This document shows, in pieces, positions 41,774-49,781 of a stretch of DNA of 49,781 bases. Source of the stretch: Propionispira raffinosivorans DSM 20765 (lineage in GTDB: Bacteria; Bacillota; Negativicutes; Selenomonadales; Selenomonadaceae); NCBI RefSeq assembly GCF_000381065.1, contig NZ_KB905867.1, positions 1-49,781 on the forward strand. Direction: 5' to 3'. Each line of letters begins with the position of its first letter. Position 1 is the stretch's first letter. Below the pieces are notes generated by a model. That model ran no database searches and was not told the DNA's origin. It was given only the letters and a program-made list of their open reading frames with translations. The translations under genes were made by a program, and so were the position numbers.

Positions 41774-43484
41774 AATCAATCTTACAAAATATCTTTTTTT
41801 CACGGGAAAAGGCGGTGTTGGAAAAACATCGGCAGCTTGTGCCACCGCCGTGACATTGGCCGACAAGGGGAAAAAGATCCTCTTGATCAGCACCGATCCA
41901 GCTTCGAATCTGCAAGACGTATTTTCAATTACACTAGACAATAAAGGTACGATGATACCAGATGTTCCAAATCTTACTGTAATCAATTTAGATCCCATAC
42001 AAGCAGCAGCGGAATACCGCGAAGCCGTTCTCGCACCATATCGCGGTAAACTGCCTGAAACGGTCATTCAAAATATGTCCGAACAATTATCCGGTTCCTG
42101 CACCGTGGAAATCGCAGCCTTTAATGAATTTTCTAAATTCATTACCGATGAAACCTTAGAAAATTCCTATGATCATATTATTTTTGATACAGCACCAACC
42201 GGACATACCTTGCGGATGCTGCAATTACCATCTGCGTGGAATAGCTTCATTAGTGAAAGTACACATGGTGCTTCCTGTCTTGGTCAGCTTTCAGGTCTTG
42301 AAAGCAAAAAAGCAGTGTATAAAAAAGCAGTAGATGCTCTAGCGAGTGAAAACAAAACCTCTTTGCTTCTCATCACTAGGCCAGAAACTGCACCGCTGAA
42401 AGAAGCGGCTCGAGCGGCGAGAGAACTTTCTGAGTTAGGCATTCAAAATCAAAAGCTTATTATCAATGGTCTTCTCACTGTTTATGATGATAGTATTTCA
42501 ACCGGTCTTTACAAAAAACAACAGACGGCTTTAAAACAGATGCCCTCAGCCCTTTTGGAAATGCCTCACTATAGCATACCACTTCGTGCTTATAACATCA
42601 CGGGTCTCAAAAATGTTCGTGCCCTTTTAACCGAAGATTATGCCATAACTACTAGCACTCAGTTACTAACCGACACTCCTTTGGCTTTATCTGATATTAT
42701 TGACGATATTATCAAAACAAATAAAAAAGTCATTTTCACGATGGGTAAAGGCGGTGTTGGTAAAACAACAATGGCAGCTGCCATCGCTGTCGGCTTAGCA
42801 AAGAAAAATAAAAAAGTTCATCTGGCAACAACCGATCCCGCTGCTCATCTTAAATTTATTATCGATGAAAGTTATGGTATCACCATGAGTCAAATCGATG
42901 AACAAGCCGAATTAAGTAAATACCAACAGGAAGTGCTCTCAAAAGCCCGGGAAACGATGAATGAATCAGATCTAGCCTATATAGAGGAAGACTTACGATC
43001 ACCCTGCACGCAGGAAATTGCCGTCTTTCGTGCTTTTGCAGAAATCATCAACAAAGCCGATGAGCAAATTGTGGTCATTGATACCGCTCCAACAGGTCAT
43101 ACTTTACTCTTGCTTGATTCTACCGTTAATTATAACCATGAAATTGAACGCACGAATGGTATTATCCCTGAAGCCGTAAGAAAACTTTTACCGCGTCTGC
43201 GCAGCAACGAAACGGAAGTACTGATCACAACACTTGCTGAAGCAACACCTGTTTTTGAAGCACTACGTTTAGAAGAAGATTTAATACGGGCTAAAATCAA
43301 AATTGGCTGGTGGATTATCAATAATTCTCTCTATCAAACAAAAACTACAAATGCCTTACTCGCAGCCAAAGCAAGTAATGAAATCGAATGGATCAATAAA
43401 GTCAATACCCATACGAACGGGAAGTTCATTCTTATTGCCTGGCATCCAGAAGAAATACAGGGGAAAGCTTTACTAAAACTGTAA
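41751..43484 (+). CDS. arsA: Arsenite-activated ATPase ArsA
   Basis: A 577-aa duplicated P-loop ATPase. The first half has TGKGGVGKTS (19-28) and FDTAPTGHTLRML. The second half has MGKGGVGKTT (from about 331) and IDTAPTGHTLLLL. Conserved cysteines appear in GSCTVEIAAF, GASCLGQ and SPCTQEIAVF, matching metalloid-site positions. It normally docks to the ArsB or Acr3 pump, and neither is in this operon. The ATG at 41751 has AAGGAG upstream. Confidence 0.95.
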   Translation: MELFQINKINLTKYLFFTGKGGVGKTSAACATAVTLADKGKKILLISTDPASNLQDVFSITLDNKGTMIPDVPNLTVINLDPIQAAAEYREAVLAPYRGKLPETVIQNMSEQLSGSCTVEIAAFNEFSKFITDETLENSYDHIIFDTAPTGHTLRMLQLPSAWNSFISESTHGASCLGQLSGLESKKAVYKKAVDALASENKTSLLLITRPETAPLKEAARAARELSELGIQNQKLIINGLLTVYDDSISTGLYKKQQTALKQMPSALLEMPHYSIPLRAYNITGLKNVRALLTEDYAITTSTQLLTDTPLALSDIIDDIIKTNKKVIFTMGKGGVGKTTMAAAIAVGLAKKNKKVHLATTDPAAHLKFIIDESYGITMSQIDEQAELSKYQQEVLSKARETMNESDLAYIEEDLRSPCTQEIAVFRAFAEIINKADEQIVVIDTAPTGHTLLLLDSTVNYNHEIERTNGIIPEAVRKLLPRLRSNETEVLITTLAEATPVFEALRLEEDLIRAKIKIGWWIINNSLYQTKTTNALLAAKASNEIEWINKVNTHTNGKFILIAWHPEEIQGKALLKL

Positions 43485-43498
43485 AATTCTATAAACAT

Positions 43499-43542
43499 AA
43501 AAAATCACCAACACATCACAACTGATGTGTTGGTGATTTTTT
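43499..43542. terminator. Bidirectional terminator after arsA
   Basis: An 18-bp stem, AAAATCACCAACACATCA with its complement, around CAAC, flanked by A- and T-runs. The histidine kinase gene ends on the other side. Confidence 0.85.
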
Positions 43543-44923
43543 ACTGTTTGACACAAGGTTCCGGTTCAATAGGAAGTCTAAAAACAAAGGTACTTCCCCT
43601 GCCTAGCTTACTGTCAACCGTAATCGTGCCACCATGATATTCAATCATCCATTTCACCATGGCGAGTCCCAAGCCAGTTCCATGCTCATCGCCCGCACTG
43701 CGAGCCGTATTTACCTGATAAAAACGATTCCAAATTTTCGGCAGATTTTCCATTGCTATACCGATCCCATTGTCTTCAATACTGCCAACAACATAACGTT
43801 CCTGTTTATATACAGAAATTTTTATCCAGCCATTCACTTTTCCATATTTAATGGCATTCGAAATTAGATTAATCAAAATCCGCATAAGCGAGGTTTGATC
43901 TGCTTTTATAAAAAGATCCGGTTCGATAAAAGTCTCTATCTTTATACTCTTTTTTTCTGCTTCCAACCGCATTTCTTCCTGAACAAATTTTGTCAGTTCA
44001 CTGAAATCAACTTTTTCGAATAACATTCGTTCTTTGGCATTGTCAACTCTGGACAAGAGTAATAAATTAGCTATAAGTTGGGACATCTTTTTACCCTGTT
44101 GTAATATATTTTGCATAGAATCGACCATCTTAGCCGTTTTCGTTTGCTGCGAAAGTCCATATTCTGCCTCAGCAATGATCACGGAAATCGGTGTCCTTAG
44201 TTCATGTGATGCATCCGATGTAAATTGCCGTTCTTTGTCAAACGACGATTCTAACCGCTTAAACATATTATCAAACGTCTGCGCTAATTCGTAAATTTCA
44301 TCTTTCACGTCACCTTTCAGTTCGATTCTTCTCGACAAATCACCACCATTGCTAATCTTAGCAGCAGCTTCATTGATCTTGACAACTGGCTGAAATGATT
44401 TTTTGGTAATCCAATAACCACCAAAACCAGCCACCAATGCCAGTAACGGAAAAAAGAGCGCACAAGACACGAGAACCTGACGGCCAATCTCGCCCGAATC
44501 ACTGCGTGAAATAACACCCCGAACCCAATAATATTGATGATTTGATCCTTGCGGTAGAAAATGAAAATCAAAAACGGCCCAATCCTGCTGCTCTGTTTTT
44601 ACAGATTGGATAACCTGATCCTGAAAATTCAGATTGGAAAAGTTTTTTGGAACAGTCCCCCCCACTAAAACTCCATTATCGTTATAAACGGAAATACGAA
44701 CGCCATGGTCGAACGGATTTACATTTTCCAAATCAAAACTGCCCCGTTGAAAACCAACATCTCTGGCACTTTCATAAACTTCCGCTTCCAGATGCTTTTC
44801 TAAATTAATTCGCACGACCTTCCCTGTGGTTATATACACTACAGCAAATAAAACAGCTAGCAAAATAATAAACAGACCAGTATACCATAGTGTCACTTTC
44901 ATTTTTATCGATACTGTTTTCAT
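43541..44923 (-). CDS. Sensor histidine kinase
   Basis: 460 aa. Membrane helix about 9-33, an extracytoplasmic sensor of about 115 residues, helix about 150-173, HAMP, then the phospho-accepting His240 in SDASHELRTPISVI. The N box is LINLISNAIKYG, and the G boxes are DNGIGIAMENLP and GTGLGLAMVKWMI. The layout resembles CusS/ArlS-type kinases. The ATG overlaps the regulator stop by 4 bp (ATGA). The signal is unknown; the ars operon next door is convergent, not part of this unit. Confidence 0.93.
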   Translation of the reverse strand: MKTVSIKMKVTLWYTGLFIILLAVLFAVVYITTGKVVRINLEKHLEAEVYESARDVGFQRGSFDLENVNPFDHGVRISVYNDNGVLVGGTVPKNFSNLNFQDQVIQSVKTEQQDWAVFDFHFLPQGSNHQYYWVRGVISRSDSGEIGRQVLVSCALFFPLLALVAGFGGYWITKKSFQPVVKINEAAAKISNGGDLSRRIELKGDVKDEIYELAQTFDNMFKRLESSFDKERQFTSDASHELRTPISVIIAEAEYGLSQQTKTAKMVDSMQNILQQGKKMSQLIANLLLLSRVDNAKERMLFEKVDFSELTKFVQEEMRLEAEKKSIKIETFIEPDLFIKADQTSLMRILINLISNAIKYGKVNGWIKISVYKQERYVVGSIEDNGIGIAMENLPKIWNRFYQVNTARSAGDEHGTGLGLAMVKWMIEYHGGTITVDSKLGRGSTFVFRLPIEPEPCVKQ

Positions 44924-45597
44924 CTGACTTCTTCTTTCAGCACATACCCTGCTCCGCGTACCGTATGAATCAATTTTCTTTCAAATGGATCATCTATTTT
45001 TTTGCGAAGATACCGTATATACACATCAATCACATTTGACCCGCCGTCAAAACCATAATCCCAAACATGCGATTCTATCTGCTCCCGTGATAAAACATTA
45101 CCCTGATTACGCAACAAATATTCTAAAATGGCAAATTCCTTACTCGACAAAGCGATGAATTGCTCCTCACGTTTGACAGTATGAGAACTCATATCCATCA
45201 CCAAAGCCTCACATTCCATAAGATTGGTTGCTATAGCATTTCTTTTTCGCAAAAGAACTCGCAGCCGTGCCAAAAGTTCGGCAAAGGCAAATGGCTTTAC
45301 GAGATAATCATCCGCCCCAAGATCAAGTCCAGCCACCCGATCTTCAATACTGTCTTTTGCCGTAAGCAGCAACACCGGTATGGTTTGTTTAGCTTGGCGC
45401 AAATTTTTTAAAATCGTCAACCCATCCATTCCCGGCAGCATAATATCCAAAATCACAGCATCATATTCCGTAAGTTTTAAAAAGTCCCACGCCTCCAGCC
45501 CGTCACTGCAGGCATCCGTTCCGTAACCTTCTTCTTTTAAACGAGCCAATAATATACTCTGCAGTGCAGGTTCATCTTCAACAAGTAAAAGCCGCAT
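44920..45597 (-). CDS. Response regulator, OmpR/PhoB family
   Basis: 225 aa. The receiver domain has acidic residues in LLVEDEPAL, phospho-acceptor Asp51 in VILDIMLPGMDG, Thr in LLLTAKD and Lys in YLVKPF. The C-terminal winged helix has SSKEFAILEYLLRNQG and DVYIRYLRKKIDDPF. GGGGTG lies 6 nt before the ATG. It is the partner of the overlapping kinase. Confidence 0.93.
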   Translation of the reverse strand: MRLLLVEDEPALQSILLARLKEEGYGTDACSDGLEAWDFLKLTEYDAVILDIMLPGMDGLTILKNLRQAKQTIPVLLLTAKDSIEDRVAGLDLGADDYLVKPFAFAELLARLRVLLRKRNAIATNLMECEALVMDMSSHTVKREEQFIALSSKEFAILEYLLRNQGNVLSREQIESHVWDYGFDGGSNVIDVYIRYLRKKIDDPFERKLIHTVRGAGYVLKEEVR

Positions 45598-45662
45598 TAA
45601 GTTCACCCCATTTCATCTGTTTTACTTAATACTCTGTTACAGGTGTAAAATCCTTGTTACTG

Positions 45663-45896
45663 CTATTCTTTTTTGGAAATACCAACACGCCGCAACATGT
45701 TGGTAATCCACATTTTGTGATATACAACATGAATGATCATTCCCATTGCCATAATATAACCTGCCCAAATATGAATATCTTTTAACCCTCGTATACGCAT
45801 GAGCCTAAAATCGATAATAATCCCAGTTATAATACAGATTACCCCTGCAATTAATAAAATCATATTGATCATGTTATTTTTATCTACTTTTTTCAT
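45663..45896 (-). CDS. DUF4405-like small membrane protein
   Basis: 77 aa with two membrane helices. The block LKDIHIWAGYIMAMGMIIHV followed by VYHKMW has the three spaced histidines of DUF4405 proteins. These resemble a heme-binding two-helix half of cytochrome-b-like domains; heme binding here is inference. AGGGGG precedes the ATG. It lies 66 bp upstream of the regulator on the same strand and may share its transcript. Confidence 0.75.
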   Translation of the reverse strand: MKKVDKNNMINMILLIAGVICIITGIIIDFRLMRIRGLKDIHIWAGYIMAMGMIIHVVYHKMWITNMLRRVGISKKE

Positions 45897-46065
45897 CAAT
45901 AATCCCCCTACATTCTTTAAAATCCAGTATCATGTTTATCTACTATTTCATCATAAAGGAAAAAGATTAAAGTAAGATTAAAGATTCCATCTAGAATTGT
46001 CTTATTTTTATAAAACATGCAATAAATAAACATTATCTGCGTCTATCTGTTCGGAGGTGTAGTTT

Positions 46066-46854
46066 ATGATTATAATTAATGAAGAGCTGTGCATCGGCTG
46101 CGGTCTATGTACAAAAGACTGTGTAGTAAGATCTATCAATATCATCGCTGGTAAAGCAAAAATGATTCAGGAAGCCTGTCTTGTCTGCGGACACTGCGCA
46201 GCAATTTGTCCCGTAGGTGCGATTTCAATTCCATCCTTAGATGAAAAAGAAATCTTTGATACAAAAACGATCAACAAAATAAAAAGTGATGATTTACTGA
46301 AACTGATCCAATCTCGCCGCTCGATTCGTTACTATAAAGAGCAAACGGTCGAACAAGAAAAAATAGAAAAAATCATCGAAGCTGGTCGTTTCACGCCAAC
46401 CGGTTGTAACATCCAAGCAACAAGATACGTCATCATTACCAAGCAAATGAGCAAATTGCGTGACTTGGTCGTTGAGGGATTAGCTGCCGGTGGACATAAA
46501 TCTAACTCGGAAGCTCTTATTCAGACAGCCGAAAAATATAAAAATGAAACCCAGTACAGTACTTTAACCTTTAATGCACCACACGCCGTGATTATTATCT
46601 GTGGCAGCAGCATCTGCAATCCTATAAATGGAACGCTGGCAGCTGAAAGCATGGAACTCATGATTCATAGTTTGGATCTTGGTGCTTGTTATAGCGGCTA
46701 CAGCGAACGTGGTCTCAATGAAAACGAGAATGCTCGATCCTTTCTCAAAATGAAAGACGATGAACAAGTGGCCGCCTGTATCTATTTCGGTTATCCATCC
46801 GTAAAATATCCACGTACCGTGGCCCGTAAAAAAGCCGTCATTGATTGGCTCTAA
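46066..46854 (+). CDS. Ferredoxin-nitroreductase fusion
   Basis: This 262-aa protein has two [4Fe-4S] motifs in the first 60 residues (CIGCGLCTKDC and CLVCGHCAAICP), then an FMN nitroreductase domain from about residue 80 (SRRSIRYYKEQTVE, AGRFTPTGCNIQATRY). Such fusions reduce nitro compounds or quinone-like substrates with electrons from the clusters in anaerobes. GGAGGTG precedes the ATG. It is a single-gene unit with its own terminator. Confidence 0.93.
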   Translation: MIIINEELCIGCGLCTKDCVVRSINIIAGKAKMIQEACLVCGHCAAICPVGAISIPSLDEKEIFDTKTINKIKSDDLLKLIQSRRSIRYYKEQTVEQEKIEKIIEAGRFTPTGCNIQATRYVIITKQMSKLRDLVVEGLAAGGHKSNSEALIQTAEKYKNETQYSTLTFNAPHAVIIICGSSICNPINGTLAAESMELMIHSLDLGACYSGYSERGLNENENARSFLKMKDDEQVAACIYFGYPSVKYPRTVARKKAVIDWL

Positions 46855-46867
46855 AACATCATTTTAT

Positions 46868-46908
46868 AAAAAAATCCCGTCGGCAAACTATTGTCGGCGG
46901 GATTTTTA
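46868..46908 (+). terminator. Terminator between the nitroreductase and the kinase
   Basis: AAAATCCCGTCGGC and GTCGGCGGGATTTTT arms; can act in both directions for these convergent genes. Confidence 0.75.
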
Positions 46909-46928
46909 TTTCGCGGCTAAATTTAGCC

Positions 46929-48032
46929 TTAAACTGGCAGTGAAATCGAAAACACAGTACCTTTGCCAACTTTACTGCTCACTGAAATTTCTCCATTATG
47001 ATTTTCAACAAATTGTTTGGCAATCGCCAAACCAATACCAGATCCACCACTTTGCCGATTGCGCGATTTTTCGCCTCGATAAAAATGATTAAAAACATAA
47101 GGTAAATCGTCTTTTTCAATACCTGGCCCATTATCCTGTACAACGACCTGTACCCAAACTAGTCCGTTTGGGTCTTTTTTTATATTGCTTTTCAAATGAA
47201 TTTCTCCACCCGCCAGCGTATAACGTATAGCATTGCCTAAAATATTATAAATCACCTGATTAATACGATCTCCATCAATCATAAGAACCGGTAATTTTTC
47301 AGCCAAGTCATAATATAGCTTCAGCTCTTTTTCATCAGCAAGTGGCTGCATCATAGCTCCGGCCCGACTGATGATTTTATTCATATCAGTTGGTGTCTTT
47401 TTCAGCTCCAACTGATGTACTTCGGCCAACGATAAATCTCGTAAATCTGTCACGAGACGATTCAATCGCATCATTTCTTCTTGCATCGAAAAAAATCGAT
47501 TTGCAGATGGTGCAATCACTCCATCAATCAATCCTTCTAAATTACCTTGAATAATCGATAACGGCGTGCGCAGTTCATGGGCAATATTAGCCAGCAATTC
47601 CTTTCTCAGTTTTTCATTTGTAGCCAACACCTGTGACATCCGATTGAATATTTTCGCCAAATTTCCAATTTCATCTTTTCCCTTGACCAAAACCGTCTGT
47701 TCTAATTCACCTTTTTCTATTTTGGCTGCGGCACTACTTAACTTCCGCAGCGGAATCGTTATACTTCTAGCTAAAGCATAACTTGCCAGCAACCCGATCA
47801 ATACAATTACCAGACCAACCCATAAAAGCGATTCATGCACGGATGTTAAAAAATGATTTTCCGATAACCCCATTGACATGGCAGGCTGCCCATTATGCTG
47901 TAAAACAAGATATTCTTGAAATAATTGTGTCATCTGTACATTCGCCAAATAAATTAAAACGACCACTGTTATCGTAATCAACAAAAAAGTCAGCCCTGTA
48001 ATCCGATATATAATACTATTCATTTTAAACAT
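46929..48032 (-). CDS. Sensor histidine kinase with HAMP domain
   Basis: 367 aa. Helices at about 10-30 and 68-90 flank a short sensor of about 37 residues. A HAMP domain (ITIPLRKLSSAAAKIEKGEL) follows, then His152 in LANIAHELRTPLSI, a N box YNILGNAIRYT, and G boxes DNGPGIEKDD and GIGLAIAKQFV. It resembles BaeS-type envelope-stress kinases. The ATG at 48032 has GGGGGAA upstream and overlaps the regulator 3' end by 8 bp. Confidence 0.93.
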   Translation of the reverse strand: MFKMNSIIYRITGLTFLLITITVVVLIYLANVQMTQLFQEYLVLQHNGQPAMSMGLSENHFLTSVHESLLWVGLVIVLIGLLASYALARSITIPLRKLSSAAAKIEKGELEQTVLVKGKDEIGNLAKIFNRMSQVLATNEKLRKELLANIAHELRTPLSIIQGNLEGLIDGVIAPSANRFFSMQEEMMRLNRLVTDLRDLSLAEVHQLELKKTPTDMNKIISRAGAMMQPLADEKELKLYYDLAEKLPVLMIDGDRINQVIYNILGNAIRYTLAGGEIHLKSNIKKDPNGLVWVQVVVQDNGPGIEKDDLPYVFNHFYRGEKSRNRQSGGSGIGLAIAKQFVENHNGEISVSSKVGKGTVFSISLPV

Positions 48033-48723
48033 GTGATTCCCCCGCAAATTTATAACCAACTCCATACACGGTTAAGACATATTGAGGATTTCGTGAATCC
48101 GGCTCTAACTTTCGCCGCAAATTTCGGATGTGTGCATCAATTGTCCGTTCATAACCATCAAACGCATACCCTTGCGTATTTTCCATTAATTGGAATCGGC
48201 TATAAACACGTTCTGGTGCTCTAGCTAAAACCTCCAGCAGCTTAAATTCGGTTGGTGTCAAATCCAGTACTTCACCTGAACGCTTCACCTGATGACGATC
48301 CAAATCAATCATAATCTCGCGAAACTGTAATACTGTTTTTTTCTCTACTACTTCACCATGCATCCGGCGCAAAATCACCTTAGCTCTGGCGACCACCTCT
48401 TTCATGCTAAACGGTTTTGTAACATAATCATCCGCCCCGATACCAAGGCCAACCAACCGATCCGACTCATCATCTTTAGCTGTCAACATAATAATTGGCA
48501 CATCATTATGCTGCCTAATTTTTCGGCAAACTTCACGTCCGTCCATCCCTGGCAGCATAATATCTAAAATCATGATATCTGGCTTTCTTTTAGCAACAAG
48601 TTCGATAGCCTCTAGACCATCATAAGCTGTATAAACAAGAAACTGTTCCTGCTCAAAATACGTCTGTAAAAGTTCAACTAATTTAACATCATCATCAACA
48701 ATAAGTACAGAATATTGAAGCAT
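48025..48723 (-). CDS. Response regulator, OmpR/PhoB family
   Basis: 232 aa. The receiver has acidic DDD near residue 11, phospho-acceptor Asp54 in MILDIMLPGMDG and YVTKPFS. The winged helix has TPTEFKLLEVLARAPERVYS and DAHIRNLRRKLEPD. GGGAGG precedes the ATG. It forms a coupled pair with the following kinase. Upstream lies a short membrane-protein gene on the same strand. Confidence 0.93.
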   Translation of the reverse strand: MLQYSVLIVDDDVKLVELLQTYFEQEQFLVYTAYDGLEAIELVAKRKPDIMILDIMLPGMDGREVCRKIRQHNDVPIIMLTAKDDESDRLVGLGIGADDYVTKPFSMKEVVARAKVILRRMHGEVVEKKTVLQFREIMIDLDRHQVKRSGEVLDLTPTEFKLLEVLARAPERVYSRFQLMENTQGYAFDGYERTIDAHIRNLRRKLEPDSRNPQYVLTVYGVGYKFAGESHV

Positions 48724-48922
48724 AAATCATTTCCTCCCACATTTTTATTTCATATATATATATGGCATTAAACATTTTATATGGCAATCGGCAGAACTGA
48801 TAGACTGGATGTAATTTTTTTAATGCGTTCTATATAGGAATGTAAAAATCTTTGCTAGTTCTCTCTTTACCATAAATTCACCATCAACTAAACGAAATCC
48901 TATGTATGACTCCTGAAATCCA

Positions 48923-48960
48923 AATAAGGTGAAATCTCTATTGAAAGATTTCACCTTATT
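48923..48960. terminator. Terminator between the Met/His-tailed protein and the regulator
   Basis: AATAAGGTGAAATCT and AGATTTCACCTTATT form a 15-bp perfect stem with an 8-nt loop. The remaining gap to the regulator (48,724-48,922) is AT-rich with no further feature I can support. Confidence 0.7.
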
Positions 48961-48972
48961 TTCTTATTATAT

Positions 48973-49497
48973 TTATTTATTCATATGCATAGAATCCATA
49001 TTCCCATGATTCATCATTTGACCTGAATTCTGAGACTGATTCCATCCCGTAATGGTTGGATCGACCATGCCAAATATCATTGCCACATGACTTACAACTA
49101 AAAACCCAATCAATAAAATAAAATGCAGCTTCATATGTTCACGCTCTGATTTACCTTTACCAATCACACCAAGTTCGAGCAAAGCTATACTCAAAAGCGG
49201 TATCACCCCGCTTAAATAAGCACCTACCGCTAAAACATCGGCAAAACCACGCCATTCAATTGTTGGCACTACATTGACCATCAAATATAGAAAAACTCCG
49301 GTAAAATAAAATCCCACTGCTATGCCAAGATATTTATTCCAGCTGCGCCAGGCACTTTCTTTTTGATCTTTCAGATAAACGGTAAAAAATTCTGTTGCGA
49401 CCAATGCTTCTGCCAAGCCTACCGGAATTACCATAAACAAAATCAAATTCCAAGGCTGATTACTTGCAAGTAATTCCATATAATGTGTCATAACCAT
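48973..49497 (-). CDS. Membrane protein with Met/His-rich C-terminal tail
   Basis: 174 aa with four membrane helices (about 17-38, 58-78, 90-110 and 127-147). A short exposed tail, GQMMNHGNMDSMHMNK, is rich in Met and His and resembles the copper-binding tails of CopB- and PcoA-type proteins. The early FMVIPVGLAEALVATEFFTVY recalls small membrane proteins of unknown role found near copper and two-component genes. AGGAG precedes the ATG. Copper binding is inference. Confidence 0.78.
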   Translation of the reverse strand: MVMTHYMELLASNQPWNLILFMVIPVGLAEALVATEFFTVYLKDQKESAWRSWNKYLGIAVGFYFTGVFLYLMVNVVPTIEWRGFADVLAVGAYLSGVIPLLSIALLELGVIGKGKSEREHMKLHFILLIGFLVVSHVAMIFGMVDPTITGWNQSQNSGQMMNHGNMDSMHMNK

Positions 49498-49604
49498 TTT
49501 CCAACACTCCTTTTGCTCTTATTGGTTTAATTATAGCGAGCAAATATGCATTCTGCATGCAGGAATTGTTAAGAACTTATGAAGATTACAAATTTTTGTA
49601 AGTC

Positions 49605-49781
49605 ATGACCTCCGGTAAACCGGAGGCTTGCTCAAGCCCTGGAAGGGCATATTACTAACATAAGCCCCTCAAGGGGCGTCCGAATGGTCTAACCAACGTT
49701 TTACTTTTTCGGGCGACCCCTAAAGGGGCTTTTTATTTATGCCTTTTGCTTCTTGCTACCCGTAAACGGGTCCACAAACTC
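49605..49781 (-). mobile_element. Probable right end of an IS200/IS605-type (TnpB) element with candidate guide-RNA scaffold
   Basis: Six tight hairpins occur in 170 bp: CCTCCGG-TAAA-CCGGAGG (49609-49626), GGCTTG-CT-CAAGCC (49625-49638), GCCCT-GGA-AGGGC (49636-49648), GCCCCTCAAGGGGC (49663-49676), CCCC-TAAA-GGGG (49717-49728) and ACCCG-TAAA-CGGGT (49758-49771). On the minus strand the block ends GGAGGTCATGAC, like the ends of TnpB elements whose omega RNA closes with a hairpin at the transposon edge. Local GC is well above the flanks. The rest would lie to the right, outside the window. Recognition is by pattern only. Confidence 0.45.
49737..49781 (-). CDS. Possible C-terminal end of a TnpB-like gene (partial)
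   Basis: The minus strand enters the window in an open frame, EFVDPFTGSKKQKA, and stops with TAA at 49739-49737. A C-terminal tail ending in S-x-K-Q-x-A is common in TnpB proteins, and the stop lies just before the hairpin block as in omega-RNA loci. Only 14 codons are visible, so the call is weak; a second frame through the same stretch is also open. Confidence 0.3.
   Translation of the reverse strand, partial: EFVDPFTGSKKQKA

Noticed and set aside
41068..42067. Two minus-strand frames (41068-41439 and 41702-42067) across arsR, arsD and arsA
   Set aside because: They mirror strongly supported ars genes; no ribosome sites and no family features.
1..49781. CRISPR arrays, tRNA genes and prophage genes
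   Set aside because: Looked for regularly spaced repeats, tRNA T-loop motifs (GGTTCGAATC-like) and phage structural genes; none could be supported.

Overview
This 49.8-kb window looks like chromosome of a low-GC Firmicute, most likely of the class Negativicutes. The left edge is the 5' part of a 16S rRNA gene on the minus strand. Its start, and the segment around GACAACATCGCGAAAGCGG, read like Selenomonas/Sporomusa relatives, and its V1 loop is greatly enlarged. This assignment rests on recognition by eye, not on a database search. AGGAGG-type ribosome binding sites and ATG or TTG starts are used throughout. I see no tRNA, CRISPR array or prophage.

Layout. 1-800: partial 16S gene with two tandem rrn promoters and an antitermination leader. 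800-9000 (mostly minus): an OadG-like small protein, a GIY-YIG protein coupled to a cyclophilin lipoprotein, an MBL hydrolase, adenine deaminase, a divergent BFD-like [2Fe-2S] protein, a YitT membrane protein, a secreted protein and topoisomerase III. 9-16 kb: AzlCD amino-acid exporter, M29 aminopeptidase, M20 amidohydrolase, a CBS protein, a folate ECF transporter subunit behind a tetrahydrofolate riboswitch, and aspartase. 16-24.5 kb: AI-2E-family permease, a heterodimeric ABC exporter, the panB-panC-panD pantothenate operon behind a structured attenuator leader (candidate pan motif), and an MFS pump. 24.8-28.2 kb: a MurNAc salvage operon (murQ, PTS EIIBC, mupG). 28-38 kb: two overlapping DUF445 genes, a PPi-type phosphofructokinase, an FSA-type transaldolase, a glycyl radical enzyme and an aldehyde dehydrogenase. 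38-43.5 kb: an ECF sigma factor with a conserved small membrane partner, and an arsR-arsD-arsA operon divergent from a DHA2 pump. 43.5-49.5 kb: two two-component systems, a DUF4405 protein, a ferredoxin-nitroreductase and a Met/His-tailed membrane protein. 49.6 kb to the end: a hairpin-rich segment that looks like the right end of an IS200/IS605-type TnpB element.

The genes describe an anaerobic fermenter: glycyl radical enzyme, PPi-dependent glycolysis, aspartase, amino-acid and peptide catabolism, and cell-wall sugar recycling. The strongest candidate for something undescribed is a short transcription unit at about 36,397-36,530. It has a near-perfect Fur box lying over a good sigma-70 promoter, no open reading frame with a ribosome site, pyrimidine-rich unpaired segments and an intrinsic terminator. 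That is the architecture of an iron-responsive small RNA (RyhB/FsrA-like). Other points of interest are the ars operon without an ArsB/Acr3 pump, an unidentified structured RNA element at 38,024-38,103, and the sigma factor with its conserved partner.
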